Shown: positions 25,801 to 33,800, counted from the stretch's first letter. The stretch: 64,000 nucleotides of DNA from Acidihalobacter prosperus (GCF_000754095.2 NZ_JQSG02000003.1:25397-89396); one strand, 5' to 3'. The notes: generated by a model not told the origin, from the letters alone. Program-made: numbers and translations.

Positions 25801-27170
25801 CAGAAGGAGTTGCGATGACGCCCCTGCACGCGCGAGTTCGCGATCATGGCCAGTGCCAGATGCGGCAGCGAATAGGCCGCGATACTGAGCGCATAGGCGT
25901 TGATCACGTAAACGCCGAAATACAGATACAGCAGCGGCGCCGTGAGGAAGATCAGCCGCGGCACCGCGAAAAAGAAATGCAGCATCGCGTTGAGATAGCA
26001 GAGACGCTGCATCGGCTTGAGCCCTGGGCCGGTCAGCGGGTTGTCGACGCGCATGATCTGCGCCATGCCGCGCGCCCAGCGGATACGCTGACCGACGTGC
26101 CCCGAGAAACTGTCCGTGGCAAGTCCGGCAGCCTGCGGCACGTTGAGATAGGCCGAATTCCAGCCGAGACGCTGCAGCTTGAGCGAGGTATGCGCGTCCT
26201 CGGTGACCGTTTCCGTCGCGATGCCGCCGATCTGCTCCAGCGCTTCCCGACGCATCACGGCACAGGATCCGCAGAAAAAAGCGGCATTCCACAGGTCGTT
26301 GCCGTCCTGTACCACACCGTAGAAAAGCTCGCCTTCGTTCGGCACCCGCTTGAACACATTCAGGTTGCGCTCGAAGGGATCGGGCGAATAAAAGTGATGC
26401 GGCGTCTGCACCAGGCCGAGTTTGTCGTCGCGCAGGAACCAGCCCATCGCCACCTGCAGGAACGAACGGGTCGGCACGTGATCGGAATCGAAGATCGCAA
26501 TGTATTCGCCGTCCGTTTTGCCGAGCGCATGGTTCAGGTTGCCTGCCTTGGCATGTTTGTGCTCCGAGCGGGTGATGTAACCCACGCCGACATCGCGCGC
26601 GAAATCACGGAATTCGCTGCGCACGCCGTCGTCGAGCAGATACACGGCAAACTTGTCCCGCGGCCAGTCCATTTGCATGGCCGCCAGCACCGTGGGCCGT
26701 ACGACATCGAGCGATTCGTTGTAGGTGGGGATGTAAACGTCGACCGTCGGCCAGTCCTGCGTCGAGGTGGGCAGCGGCTGCGGTTTGCGTTGCAGCGGGT
26801 AGGCCGTCTGCAGAAAGCCGAGCACCAGCACCAGCCAGGCATAGACCTCGGCCAGGAACAGGGTCAGGGTGATCGCGATGTCATACCAGTGGTAGCCGGC
26901 CACGCCGAAACCGAGTGTCTCCGTAGCGCGCCAGTAGGCATAACGGGCCGTTGCGAACAACGATAGCGCCATCAGGAAATAGGTTATCCAGTGCGCCTTG
27001 AACAGACGATTAACCAGAATCGCGAGCACTACGAACCCAAGGCCCAGCAAGGCCTGAGCCTGCCATTCGAACGGCACGGCGATCATCGGCGAGAACAGGA
27101 TCACTCCGGCCACGAAGGCGGCCATGAGTAGGGTTTCCTCAAGCCTGAACACACGTTTGATACGATCCAT
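22824..27170 (-). CDS. bcsAB: Cellulose synthase BcsA-BcsB fusion protein
   Basis: One 1448-residue frame covers both synthase subunits. The BcsA part (about 1-720) has membrane helices, GT2 motifs VYLLDDGVRSEF (Asp near 179), FDSDHVPTRSF (near 228), TVTEDAHTSLKL (near 323) and the QRIRW signature (near 360), then a PilZ c-di-GMP domain beginning REKVRVPLSL (near 565) with DVSEGGTSLQV. After a membrane segment (about 715-735) the BcsB part follows with two carbohydrate-binding/ferredoxin-like repeats and a C-terminal membrane anchor (WIGVVIAALILAWLVGALL). It makes beta-1,4-glucan from UDP-glucose and passes it through the inner membrane. A fused synthase is known from Komagataeibacter AcsAB. 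ATG 27170 has the strong site GGGAGGTG; an upstream GTG lies inside that site. Confidence 0.95.
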   Translation of the reverse strand: MDRIKRVFRLEETLLMAAFVAGVILFSPMIAVPFEWQAQALLGLGFVVLAILVNRLFKAHWITYFLMALSLFATARYAYWRATETLGFGVAGYHWYDIAITLTLFLAEVYAWLVLVLGFLQTAYPLQRKPQPLPTSTQDWPTVDVYIPTYNESLDVVRPTVLAAMQMDWPRDKFAVYLLDDGVRSEFRDFARDVGVGYITRSEHKHAKAGNLNHALGKTDGEYIAIFDSDHVPTRSFLQVAMGWFLRDDKLGLVQTPHHFYSPDPFERNLNVFKRVPNEGELFYGVVQDGNDLWNAAFFCGSCAVMRREALEQIGGIATETVTEDAHTSLKLQRLGWNSAYLNVPQAAGLATDSFSGHVGQRIRWARGMAQIMRVDNPLTGPGLKPMQRLCYLNAMLHFFFAVPRLIFLTAPLLYLYFGVYVINAYALSIAAYSLPHLALAMIANSRVQGRHRNSFWNEVYETALAPYILLPTLLAVINPKLGKFNVTAKGGLVRKAYFDRRFAAPFVVLFLLNAGGLVAAVMRWHLEPHADTATIVMTTAWTIYNLLMISVVLGVNWETRQVREKVRVPLSLPAMIYRQDGHRMLAKTVDVSEGGTSLQVSARMPLGDSVIIGVVYDGSEYRFPATVTFSEENLMRLRFSDLNNEQTGDLVRIIYGRADAWVGWGEARQEDRPWRSLVQVGLLAIVGVGRLLRGIWTRAPRAQAKPAGASAAKSGATSTMLAVLLLTGIAGLAGLPQPVQAETAAAQGSISRHWTLGDLGAKRGLRMTGVDGVQGVALSIPPDQVVAKAEMTMRYHLSPGLLPRVSQINVLLNDQVVRAIPVQPGDNQGNEHTVTFPVNPNLFSEYNHLGFQLIGHYTDQCEDPSNSTLWATISPRTELTISGARLALSNNLRYLPAPFFYKSLQDRLKLPFVFFTQPGSTTLQAAGIVASWFGDLASYRGTDFPVDIGSLPSSGNAVVFATSQNLPPLAGLPVVSGPMIAVTANPNDTYGKILWVLGENEAQLVTAARGLVLGSAMLEGADTQVASVEMPPLSKPDDAPRWVPSTGPVRLDALAGWNPMAVKGTGTLPFTFYLPPSLFLWDRPGVPVNLHYGYNSVPIAANSTLNLNANGNFVHAFDLPQGAGVDQQQKQELSFPASVLHPYANSMSATFYFVPVKGKCTQTNVYNAAGVIYPDSTIDLRGIPHYTRLPALSIWMNGGYPFTRYADLSRTAVVLPATADVSMLHAYLNVMGMFGQQTGMPGIRVAVVRPHEAGSVAARNLLAFTTPDGAAMQQWGDHLPLVYGHDGIKLNNLAGWFAESRWHLPWWNGDDRHYGEAALGRFASSGAIPQAVIEEGVSPLHHSRALLVMSARGDAGWEALLDTLASADKRKHVFGNLSIVHGDEVSSFILHTPDYYVGKLPAWTWLRYHMSRHPWVIWIGVVIAALILAWLVGALLRRRAAKRLPAN

Positions 27171-27171
27171 C

Positions 27172-28356
27172 TCACGCACCTCCCGGCGGGGTGCTGGTCG
27201 AATCCGGCTGAATCATGTCCTCGAGCCAGGCTTCAAATTCGTCGATGGCGCGGGCGAACGGTGTGTAGGCACGGTAAACCTGGGGCGGCTGACCGTTGGC
27301 CAGCGCCTCCTGCACCGAATTGTCCAGCGGCAACGAAAGCGTCAGCAGACGGCTTCCCAGGCGCTTGCGCAAGGCCTCCGAAACCTGGACGTGCAACTCA
27401 CGCGCGGCGTCGAACTGATTGAGCAGATACCACGTGCCGTAACGCGGACGATGGACAGCCTCGTCAAGCGCCCGCTCGATGCGTTCGATCATCACCAGGG
27501 CGTTGATGTCCGGACGCACGGGGACGATGGCCATGTCGAAGAAAGGCAAATCCTCGGCCACGTGGGGCGAGGCCTCCATATCCATCACCACCACCGATGC
27601 CTGCGACGCACGATGGCGGACATTCTCGATCAGTTCCGCGGTCGGCGCGTCGCCGATCAGCAAGTCGACCGGTTTGCCGCCACCCTCGATGGCCTGCGAG
27701 TAATGCACGATTGCCGCACCACTGCGCGCACTTTCGATATCGGGCCCGCCGAAGTAATAAGCCAATGGCGAGTACGGAGTCTGTCCGACCAGGGCGCAGC
27801 GCCGATTCAGGCGAGCAAAGGCAGCACCGAGCGCTGCGGCCAGCGTGCTCTTGCCGACGCCACCGGTGTAGGACACCAGCCCGATGACCGGCGCCAGCGT
27901 CCGCTCATCCTGCCGGCCACCGGACTCAAGCCGGTTCAGCAGGGAAAATCGCGAGGCCGACGTCGCCTGCTCGGGCGCTTTAACCACTTGAGACGGCGCA
28001 AGCGGTTGCCCGGTCACAGCGGCACGCGAACGGGCGACCGGCTCCGATGGCGCCGGGATATCCGCGCGCGGCAGATCCGCGCGTTCCAGTGTCATCACCG
28101 CATCGCCCCCGGCTTCGACGTGCCGCCTTGCGGTCGTGCCTTGCGCCCTCGAAGGCGGGATGAATTCTTCCGACCGGCTTTCGTCGACCCACGCCGACGG
28201 CGGCGGCGGCGGCTCGTCGAAGCGCTGATACGACGAGGGCTCAAGACCAAGATCGCGGTACAAATTGCGTACATCGGCCAATGGATCGACCCCACCCACC
28301 GTCGCCGTGCGGGGTCGCCGCCACCATTGCCACCATGCCTTCCGTTCGTTCGCCAT
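27172..28356 (-). CDS. bcsQ: BcsQ-type ParA-like ATPase with proline-rich BcsR/BcsP-like N-terminus
   Basis: A 394-residue protein and first gene of the cellulose operon. The C-terminal ~240 residues form a MinD/ParA ATPase: P-loop SYTGGVGKST (near 162), then a switch region (ASVVVMDMEAS) and IVPVRPDINALVMIERIERA. The P-loop lacks the signature lysine of the ParA deviant Walker motif (Thr in its place) but keeps the GKS lysine. Residues 1-150 are proline-rich and disordered-looking, and include DVRNLYRDLGLEPSSYQRF (28-46), which resembles the short motif of BcsR and BcsP proteins. In enterobacteria BcsR and BcsQ bind each other and the synthase, so this may be a natural fusion of the two. The stop lies 1 bp before the bcsAB start. 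Confidence 0.85.
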   Translation of the reverse strand: MANERKAWWQWWRRPRTATVGGVDPLADVRNLYRDLGLEPSSYQRFDEPPPPPSAWVDESRSEEFIPPSRAQGTTARRHVEAGGDAVMTLERADLPRADIPAPSEPVARSRAAVTGQPLAPSQVVKAPEQATSASRFSLLNRLESGGRQDERTLAPVIGLVSYTGGVGKSTLAAALGAAFARLNRRCALVGQTPYSPLAYYFGGPDIESARSGAAIVHYSQAIEGGGKPVDLLIGDAPTAELIENVRHRASQASVVVMDMEASPHVAEDLPFFDMAIVPVRPDINALVMIERIERALDEAVHRPRYGTWYLLNQFDAARELHVQVSEALRKRLGSRLLTLSLPLDNSVQEALANGQPPQVYRAYTPFARAIDEFEAWLEDMIQPDSTSTPPGGA

Positions 28357-28668
28357 CGTTCAACCCTCGTCTGATCGCATCAAGACAGGCTCCATTGCCA
28401 CACTTGCAGGGTATTCCCCCTACCGTCACGCCACCGTCAGCGGCTCCGGCACACCCCTTTGCGTCCCCACCCGGCACTCCGTCACCGGGATCGCCGGCCA
28501 GGGCACGCCCTGAACGCCGCCCCTCACGCAACCGACGCGGCGGCGTCCGGATTCGCCTATACGCCGGGCAGGGGGAACCTGTTAGACTCGGTCAAAATCA
28601 TAAAGGGGTTCCGTCACACGTCCGTCAGGCTTGATGTGGGAGACGGATTCATCAGGATCCGCGACACA
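28357..28668. promoter_or_regulatory. Divergent control region between bcs operon and BTAD regulator, with heptamer repeats
   Basis: This 312-bp gap must contain the promoters for bcsQ (leftward) and the regulator (rightward). It contains heptamers with core CCGTCA. ACCGTCA occurs at 28422 and 28433, and TCCGTCA at 28610 and 28621; both pairs have 4-bp spacers and an 11-bp period. Another TCCGTCA is at 28478, and TCGGTCA at 28588 is 22 bp (two periods) before 28610. SARP/BTAD activators are known to bind direct heptamer repeats with an 11-bp period. I see no convincing -35/-10 pair for either gene. Confidence 0.65.
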
Positions 28669-31600
28669 ATGCAGGCACTCAGGCTCTCGCTGCTCGGCCC
28701 GATCGAAATCGAGTTTCAGAACCGGCAATTTTCGGGCGCGCCGCATGACAAGGGTTTCATGCTGCTGTCCTATCTGGCCGCGGAAAGCGACCGGCCGCAC
28801 AGCCGCGAAGCGCTGGCCGAAATGCTGTGGCCTGACCTGCCGGCGGAGCGCGGGCGCCACAACCTGCGCCAAACGCTGTTCCGGCTGCGCAGCCTGCTTG
28901 GCAACGGTGCCGCGGGCGACTTCCTTGAAACCGACCGCCACCGCGTCTGGTTCAACCGACATAGCGACTACCGCCTCGATCTCGATCAGTTCCTCCATGC
29001 GCGCGACGACGACATGGAATCGCTGCTGTACCGCCTCGGTCTCTATCGCGGCATGTTCATGGAAGATCTGCGCAACGAGGCGGGAGAGGATTTCGGGTTG
29101 TGGCTGGAGGAGCGACGCGCGCGTACGCATCGCCTGATGCTGACCATGCTGGAAGCGGCCTGCACGCGCTACGAATCCCAGAACGACCCAATGGCTGCAT
29201 TGCGCTGGGCCGGCCGCTATGTCGAACTCGCCCCTTGGGACGAAGACGGGCACCGCCGCCTGATTCGCCTGCTCGCCGATAACGGCCAGCGCGGCGCCGC
29301 CATTGCCCACTACCGCGCCATGGCCGAATCACTCGATCGCGAGTTGGGCATCGCCCCCTCGCCCGAAAGCCGCAGGCTGCTCGAGCGCATCGAACAGACC
29401 GCAACCCCGCAAACCGACACCCGGACGCGCAATCCCGCATGGCACGGGGAACACCATGCCGGGCTCGCGCACGAGTACCGGCAGATCACGGTCCTGCGGT
29501 GCGGATTCGCCTACCAGGACATCGAGGATCCCGAAGCATTTGCAGAGGAGGTTGCCGAACCGATCGCCCTGGCCGTACGCATCATCGAGGAGCACAACGG
29601 CTGGATCGCCGCGGCGCGCAGCACCGGCATCCTGGCGTATTTCGGCTGGCCAACCGCGGACGAGCGCGCCGCCACGCATGCCGTACGCGCCGCCATCGGT
29701 GTCGTCAATCAGGTGTCCGATCCGATCGGACGCAAGCTCGCCACCGGCATCCACACCGGCCCCATCATCCTGACCGGCGAAACCTCGCGCCCCGATACCA
29801 TCGGCATGACCACCGATATCGCGGTGCGTCTGCAGGTGTCCGCGCGTCCAGGCATCATCGCGATCAGCGAAGCCACGCGACGCTGCATACGCGATCATTT
29901 CGAACTCACGGCCCTGCCGCCGCTGAGTATGGCGGAACAAAAACGTCCCCTGTCCGTCTGGCGCGTCCATCGGGGCAGCCAGGGCGCACTGATGGACGGC
30001 CGTGCGCAGAAACCGCCGCTGATCGGCCGCGATGCCGAACTCGAATGCCTGCTCGACGACTGGGAACAGGCCCAGAGCGGACGATGCACGATCACCGTAC
30101 TCGTCGGCGATGCCGGCCTGGGCAAGACCCGGCTGTTGCAGGCCCTGCACGAAAAGGCCGACCGCCCCCTGCTGCGGGAGACCTATTGCGATCCCCTGAT
30201 GCAGCAGACCCCCTACCACCCGATCATGCACTTCTTCCGGCGCCATCTCGATCTGCCGCGGCATTGCCCCGACACGCTCGTGACCCGGGCGCTAAGCGAG
30301 CACTATGCCGGGTTCCCGAACCAGGGCGAAGCCATCATCAAGCCATTGCAATGGCTGCTCGCGCGCCCATCGAGTCCCCAGGAGCAGGACACGAATGCCC
30401 ACAGCGGCGACGGCGAGCGCCATCAGCTGGCCGAGGCCGTCGCCGCCCTGCTGGAAACGAGCGCGGAAGCGACGCCCTTGCTGCTCGTGATCGAGGATCT
30501 CCATTGGGCAGACCCTTCCACGCTGGCGCTGCTGGGCTATCTGGCCACGCGGCTCGCCCGGGCACGCGTTCACATCTGTCTGACCATGCGCAGTACCGCC
30601 TGCCTTCCCGCCAACCTCATTGACAGGGCCCGGATCCTGCAGCTCCGGCCACTCGACCTGAAGTCCTCGCTCCACCTCACCCAGCGTATCGCCCCGCCCG
30701 ACAAGACCAGCGGAGACTTCGCCCTGGTGATCGCCAAACAATCGGAAGGCAACCCCTTGTTCATCGTGGAACTGACCCACATGCTCCACGACGATGCCCT
30801 GGACGACGCGCTGCCTGGCAAGCTTCAGGAACTGATCAGTACCCGTATCGAGCAGGCCGGCGCAGATAAGCCGCTGCTGCGTGCGGCAGCCATCATCGGC
30901 CGCGAATTCAGTACCGCCCATCTTGCCGGTCTGCTCCAGTTGCCGGAAGAAACGGTCTCTGCGGGACTCGATCGCCTGACGCAACGCCATCTCATCGACC
31001 AGCCCGCGGACGATAACGAACATTACCACTTCACCCATGCCCTGGTTCACCAGACGACCTATCAATCGGCCACGCGCAGCCAACGGCGGGCACTGCATCA
31101 GCAATACGCCGCGCTGCTGCAATCGGAAAACGATCCCGATGCCGGCGCCATCGCCTGGCATCTGACGGAAACGGGCAGTTACGCAGACGCGGTCGGCTGG
31201 TGGCTCAAAAGCGGCCGCGACGCAGCCGGCATGGCAGCCTACGTCGAGGCCACCAGTCATTTCGAACGCGGGCTGCAGTTGCTGGAACACAGCCCTGAAA
31301 GGGCCCGGTTGTGGAGCATCGAACTCGATCTGCTGATCAATCTGGCCTATCCGCTTGCCATCACCCAAGGGTATTACGGCGCCAAATCGGAACGTCTCTA
31401 CCGGCGCGCACTGGAGATCAGCAAGGACCACGACGTCGAACCCCGGCAAAGCCTGGCGCTGCTGCGCAGCTATTGGTTCGGTGCCAGCAGCCGCAAGTCC
31501 TTCAGCGAAAGCCGCCTGATCGCAGGCCGCATGATCGAACTGGCCGAATCGGTACACGCCAATGCCTTCACGGCACTTGGACACTACCTCTACGGCAATG

Positions 31601-32478
31601 CCTCACTATGGCTCGGCGACTTTTCCCTCGCCCGGGACCACCTCGAGGAAACGCTGTCCAGGATGGACCGCAAGGATCAGGAAACGGAGCAGTTCCTGCG
31701 CAACGACCAGCAGTTCGATGTCACCGCCACCGGCTATCTTGGCTGGAACCTGTGGTTCCTGGGCCATATCGACCGCTCCCTGCGCATGACCCAGCGCGCG
31801 GTACACATGGCCGAAACGCGCCACCACCCCGCGACCCTGATGGCCGCGCTCGCCACCTATATCGGCACCCGCATCTGGTGCCAGAGGGCCGACGAGGTGG
31901 CCGTGGCAGCCAAGCGTCTCGGTGCGTTGTGCCGGGAACACGGATTCCGCATATGGGACGATGTCGCCGTTCTCGCCGAGGCCTGGGCGAGAACGGTCAA
32001 CGCCGGGCGCTGCGAGCCCGGCGGACTCGACGAAGCCGAGGAAACCCTCCATCGCGTGGTGACCCTCTGGCCGGGCGGCGCAACGGGATTCCAGTACATA
32101 CTGCTCGACGCCTGCCTGTTCGCGGCCGACACGACCCGTGGCTGGCGCATACTCTCGCAGGCCTGGACGTCGATGCAGGCGACAGGCTCGCGCGCCTACC
32201 ATGTGGGCTGCAAGCTCGCCGAGGCGAGGCTGCTTGCCCTGGAAGGGCAGAACCACGAACATTGCCTGCGTGAGGCCATCGAAATCGCCGAGCAGCAACA
32301 GGCCCGCAGCCTCGAAATACTCGCCTGGGGACGGCTCGCCAGGCATTATGCCGCGCACGACATTCGGCTTCCGGAAGGCATTCACGAGCGTCTCATCGAC
32401 ATGCTCGATCACTGCTCCGGCATCGAACTCGCCCCTGAACTGGCCTTTATCGAAAAACAGCTCCGCGGCTTTGCCTGA
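28669..32478 (+). CDS. Giant BTAD (SARP-like) regulator with degenerate cyclase domain and STAND ATPase
   Basis: About 1269 residues in four parts. Residues 1-240 form a winged-helix plus BTAD activation domain (MQALRLSLLGPIEIEF; then LWLEERRARTHRLMLTMLEA). Residues 270-437 resemble class III nucleotidyl cyclases (RQITVLRCGFAYQD, ILAYFGWPTADERAATHAVR, GIHTGPII), but the metal-binding aspartates are replaced by G279 and T319 and the usual Asn by D383, so it is probably catalytically dead. Residues 450-850 are a STAND-type ATPase: LIGRDAELECL, Walker A GDAGLGKT (480-487), Walker B LLLVIEDLHWADP (near 604). The rest is TPR-like helices. It is divergent from the cellulose operon and probably controls it. 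The start could also be the GTG at 28636. Confidence 0.85.
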   Translation: MQALRLSLLGPIEIEFQNRQFSGAPHDKGFMLLSYLAAESDRPHSREALAEMLWPDLPAERGRHNLRQTLFRLRSLLGNGAAGDFLETDRHRVWFNRHSDYRLDLDQFLHARDDDMESLLYRLGLYRGMFMEDLRNEAGEDFGLWLEERRARTHRLMLTMLEAACTRYESQNDPMAALRWAGRYVELAPWDEDGHRRLIRLLADNGQRGAAIAHYRAMAESLDRELGIAPSPESRRLLERIEQTATPQTDTRTRNPAWHGEHHAGLAHEYRQITVLRCGFAYQDIEDPEAFAEEVAEPIALAVRIIEEHNGWIAAARSTGILAYFGWPTADERAATHAVRAAIGVVNQVSDPIGRKLATGIHTGPIILTGETSRPDTIGMTTDIAVRLQVSARPGIIAISEATRRCIRDHFELTALPPLSMAEQKRPLSVWRVHRGSQGALMDGRAQKPPLIGRDAELECLLDDWEQAQSGRCTITVLVGDAGLGKTRLLQALHEKADRPLLRETYCDPLMQQTPYHPIMHFFRRHLDLPRHCPDTLVTRALSEHYAGFPNQGEAIIKPLQWLLARPSSPQEQDTNAHSGDGERHQLAEAVAALLETSAEATPLLLVIEDLHWADPSTLALLGYLATRLARARVHICLTMRSTACLPANLIDRARILQLRPLDLKSSLHLTQRIAPPDKTSGDFALVIAKQSEGNPLFIVELTHMLHDDALDDALPGKLQELISTRIEQAGADKPLLRAAAIIGREFSTAHLAGLLQLPEETVSAGLDRLTQRHLIDQPADDNEHYHFTHALVHQTTYQSATRSQRRALHQQYAALLQSENDPDAGAIAWHLTETGSYADAVGWWLKSGRDAAGMAAYVEATSHFERGLQLLEHSPERARLWSIELDLLINLAYPLAITQGYYGAKSERLYRRALEISKDHDVEPRQSLALLRSYWFGASSRKSFSESRLIAGRMIELAESVHANAFTALGHYLYGNASLWLGDFSLARDHLEETLSRMDRKDQETEQFLRNDQQFDVTATGYLGWNLWFLGHIDRSLRMTQRAVHMAETRHHPATLMAALATYIGTRIWCQRADEVAVAAKRLGALCREHGFRIWDDVAVLAEAWARTVNAGRCEPGGLDEAEETLHRVVTLWPGGATGFQYILLDACLFAADTTRGWRILSQAWTSMQATGSRAYHVGCKLAEARLLALEGQNHEHCLREAIEIAEQQQARSLEILAWGRLARHYAAHDIRLPEGIHERLIDMLDHCSGIELAPELAFIEKQLRGFA

Positions 32479-32562
32479 ACAGGGGCGGAAGCGCTCCCCG
32501 GCCATGGCAATACTGCGGCAAATGTGCAGAATAGGCCGGACATCACCCAACCGGAAGCGCGC

Positions 32563-33333
32563 GTGAAAGACTTCGTCACCTACGAACAGCCCCTCAACGA
32601 ACGCATGCGCACCTTTCTGCGCCTCGAGGTGCTCATGGAGCGCCTACGCGCCGCCATGGAGGGCGACGAAACCTGGCGCGCGCATTGCGCCCTCAACTCC
32701 CTGCTCGAAATCGTCAGCCTCGTGAACCGGGTTGACGTGAAAAACGACCTCATGCTCGAACTCGACCGCCAGGCCGCCAATATCGGTCGCCTGAGCGCGG
32801 TTGCCGGCGTGGACGAAGCCCGCCAGCATGAAATTGTCGAGCGGCTGCGCCACCTCAGCCGCAAACTCCATGAGATGTCAGGACAATTGGCGCAGCACCT
32901 GGTGCGCAACGAGTTGCTGGCGAGCATCAAGCAGCGCATGAGCATTCCCGGCGGCACCTGCGACTTTGACCTGCCCGCCTACCACTATTGGCTATCGCGC
33001 GACCCGGCATCGCGCAAGAGCGCGCTTCAGGCCTGGGTGAAACCCTTCGATCAGGTCATGGAGGCCACCGAACTCGTGCTCGGCCTGGTACGCGACAGCG
33101 CCGTGCCGACCAGCGAACGCGCCAGCCAGGGGTTTTTCCAGCAGACACTGAATCTCGAAACGCCCACTCAGATCCTGCGCGTTCGGGTCGAGGCCAGCCT
33201 GCCCGTCTATCCCGAGATCAGCGCGGGCAAACACCGCTTCAGCATCCGTTTTCTGCGCCAGCCCGACATCGCGGAACGCGCCAGCCAGACCGATGAGGAC
33301 GTCAGCTTCGAGCTGGCGACCTGCGCACTCTGA
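32563..33333 (+). CDS. zapD: Cell division protein ZapD
   Basis: A 256-residue protein that matches the ZapD (DUF1342) family from its opening VTYEQPLNERMRTFLRLEVL through LSRKLHEMSGQ and the C-terminal beta domain (RVRVEASLPVYPEISAGKHRFSIRFL). ZapD is a cytoplasmic FtsZ-bundling factor. The start is chosen as the GTG at 32563, with GGAAG six bases upstream, because it gives the family N-terminus; a GTG at 32524 would add 13 unrelated residues. It normally sits next to coaE; here the bcs cluster and its regulator separate them. No yacG gene follows. The convergent gene ends 9 bp away. Confidence 0.92.
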   Translation: MKDFVTYEQPLNERMRTFLRLEVLMERLRAAMEGDETWRAHCALNSLLEIVSLVNRVDVKNDLMLELDRQAANIGRLSAVAGVDEARQHEIVERLRHLSRKLHEMSGQLAQHLVRNELLASIKQRMSIPGGTCDFDLPAYHYWLSRDPASRKSALQAWVKPFDQVMEATELVLGLVRDSAVPTSERASQGFFQQTLNLETPTQILRVRVEASLPVYPEISAGKHRFSIRFLRQPDIAERASQTDEDVSFELATCAL

Positions 33334-33341
33334 GATGCCCG

Positions 33342-33800
33342 TCAGGGTGTGGCGAAAGGCACCCTGATCTCCACCACGCGCTGCGGATATACCAAACGCA
33401 GTACCGCAACCCAGTCGACCCGCCCCGAAGCGCAGGCCGGGATCATGGCGCGCGCGCGCCAGACCGGTCGACCGTTGTCGTCCACCCGCCGGAAGGCGAA
33501 GCGGTTATCGCCCATGTTCATGCCCGTCATCACAAAACGGACATCGGCGCTGACCGGGTCCGGGCGGGCCCGCAAGGTCAGCGCGAGCGGTGTGAGACTG
33601 GCAGGCGTCGAATCGAATTTCAGTGTCACCCGGTAGCCCTGACCGCTTACCGTGCACCCCGCCACCGCGGTCGCGGCGCAGCCTTGCGGCGCCGCCAGTG
33701 TGACAACGGGGTCGGCCGCCTGGACGCGCCCGACCGTCAGCGCGCCACCCAGCAACAGACACGCCGTCAGTGCCGGCACCCATTTACGCATGTCGCGCAT
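33342..33800 (-). CDS. Hypothetical secreted protein
   Basis: A 152-residue protein with a clear Sec signal peptide (KWVPALTACLLLGGALTVGRVQA, cut before ADPV). The mature part is beta-rich by appearance, has two close cysteines (QGCAATAVAGC) and a later one (IPACASG), and contains FVMTGMNMGDNRFAF, a methionine-containing segment. I do not recognise a characterised family; the overall plan (signal peptide, Met motif, short beta domain) recalls small periplasmic metal-handling proteins, but that is speculation. ATG 33800 has the strong site GGAGGG seven bases upstream and overlaps the end of mutT by 17 bp, so it is coupled to that gene. Confidence 0.7.
   Translation of the reverse strand: MRDMRKWVPALTACLLLGGALTVGRVQAADPVVTLAAPQGCAATAVAGCTVSGQGYRVTLKFDSTPASLTPLALTLRARPDPVSADVRFVMTGMNMGDNRFAFRRVDDNGRPVWRARAMIPACASGRVDWVAVLRLVYPQRVVEIRVPFATP

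Noticed and set aside
24276..26966. An 896-codon open frame on the plus strand opposite bcsAB
   Set aside because: It has no recognisable domain, is rich in Arg, His and Gln as expected for antisense of G+C-rich coding DNA, and lies fully inside a gene with clear family motifs.
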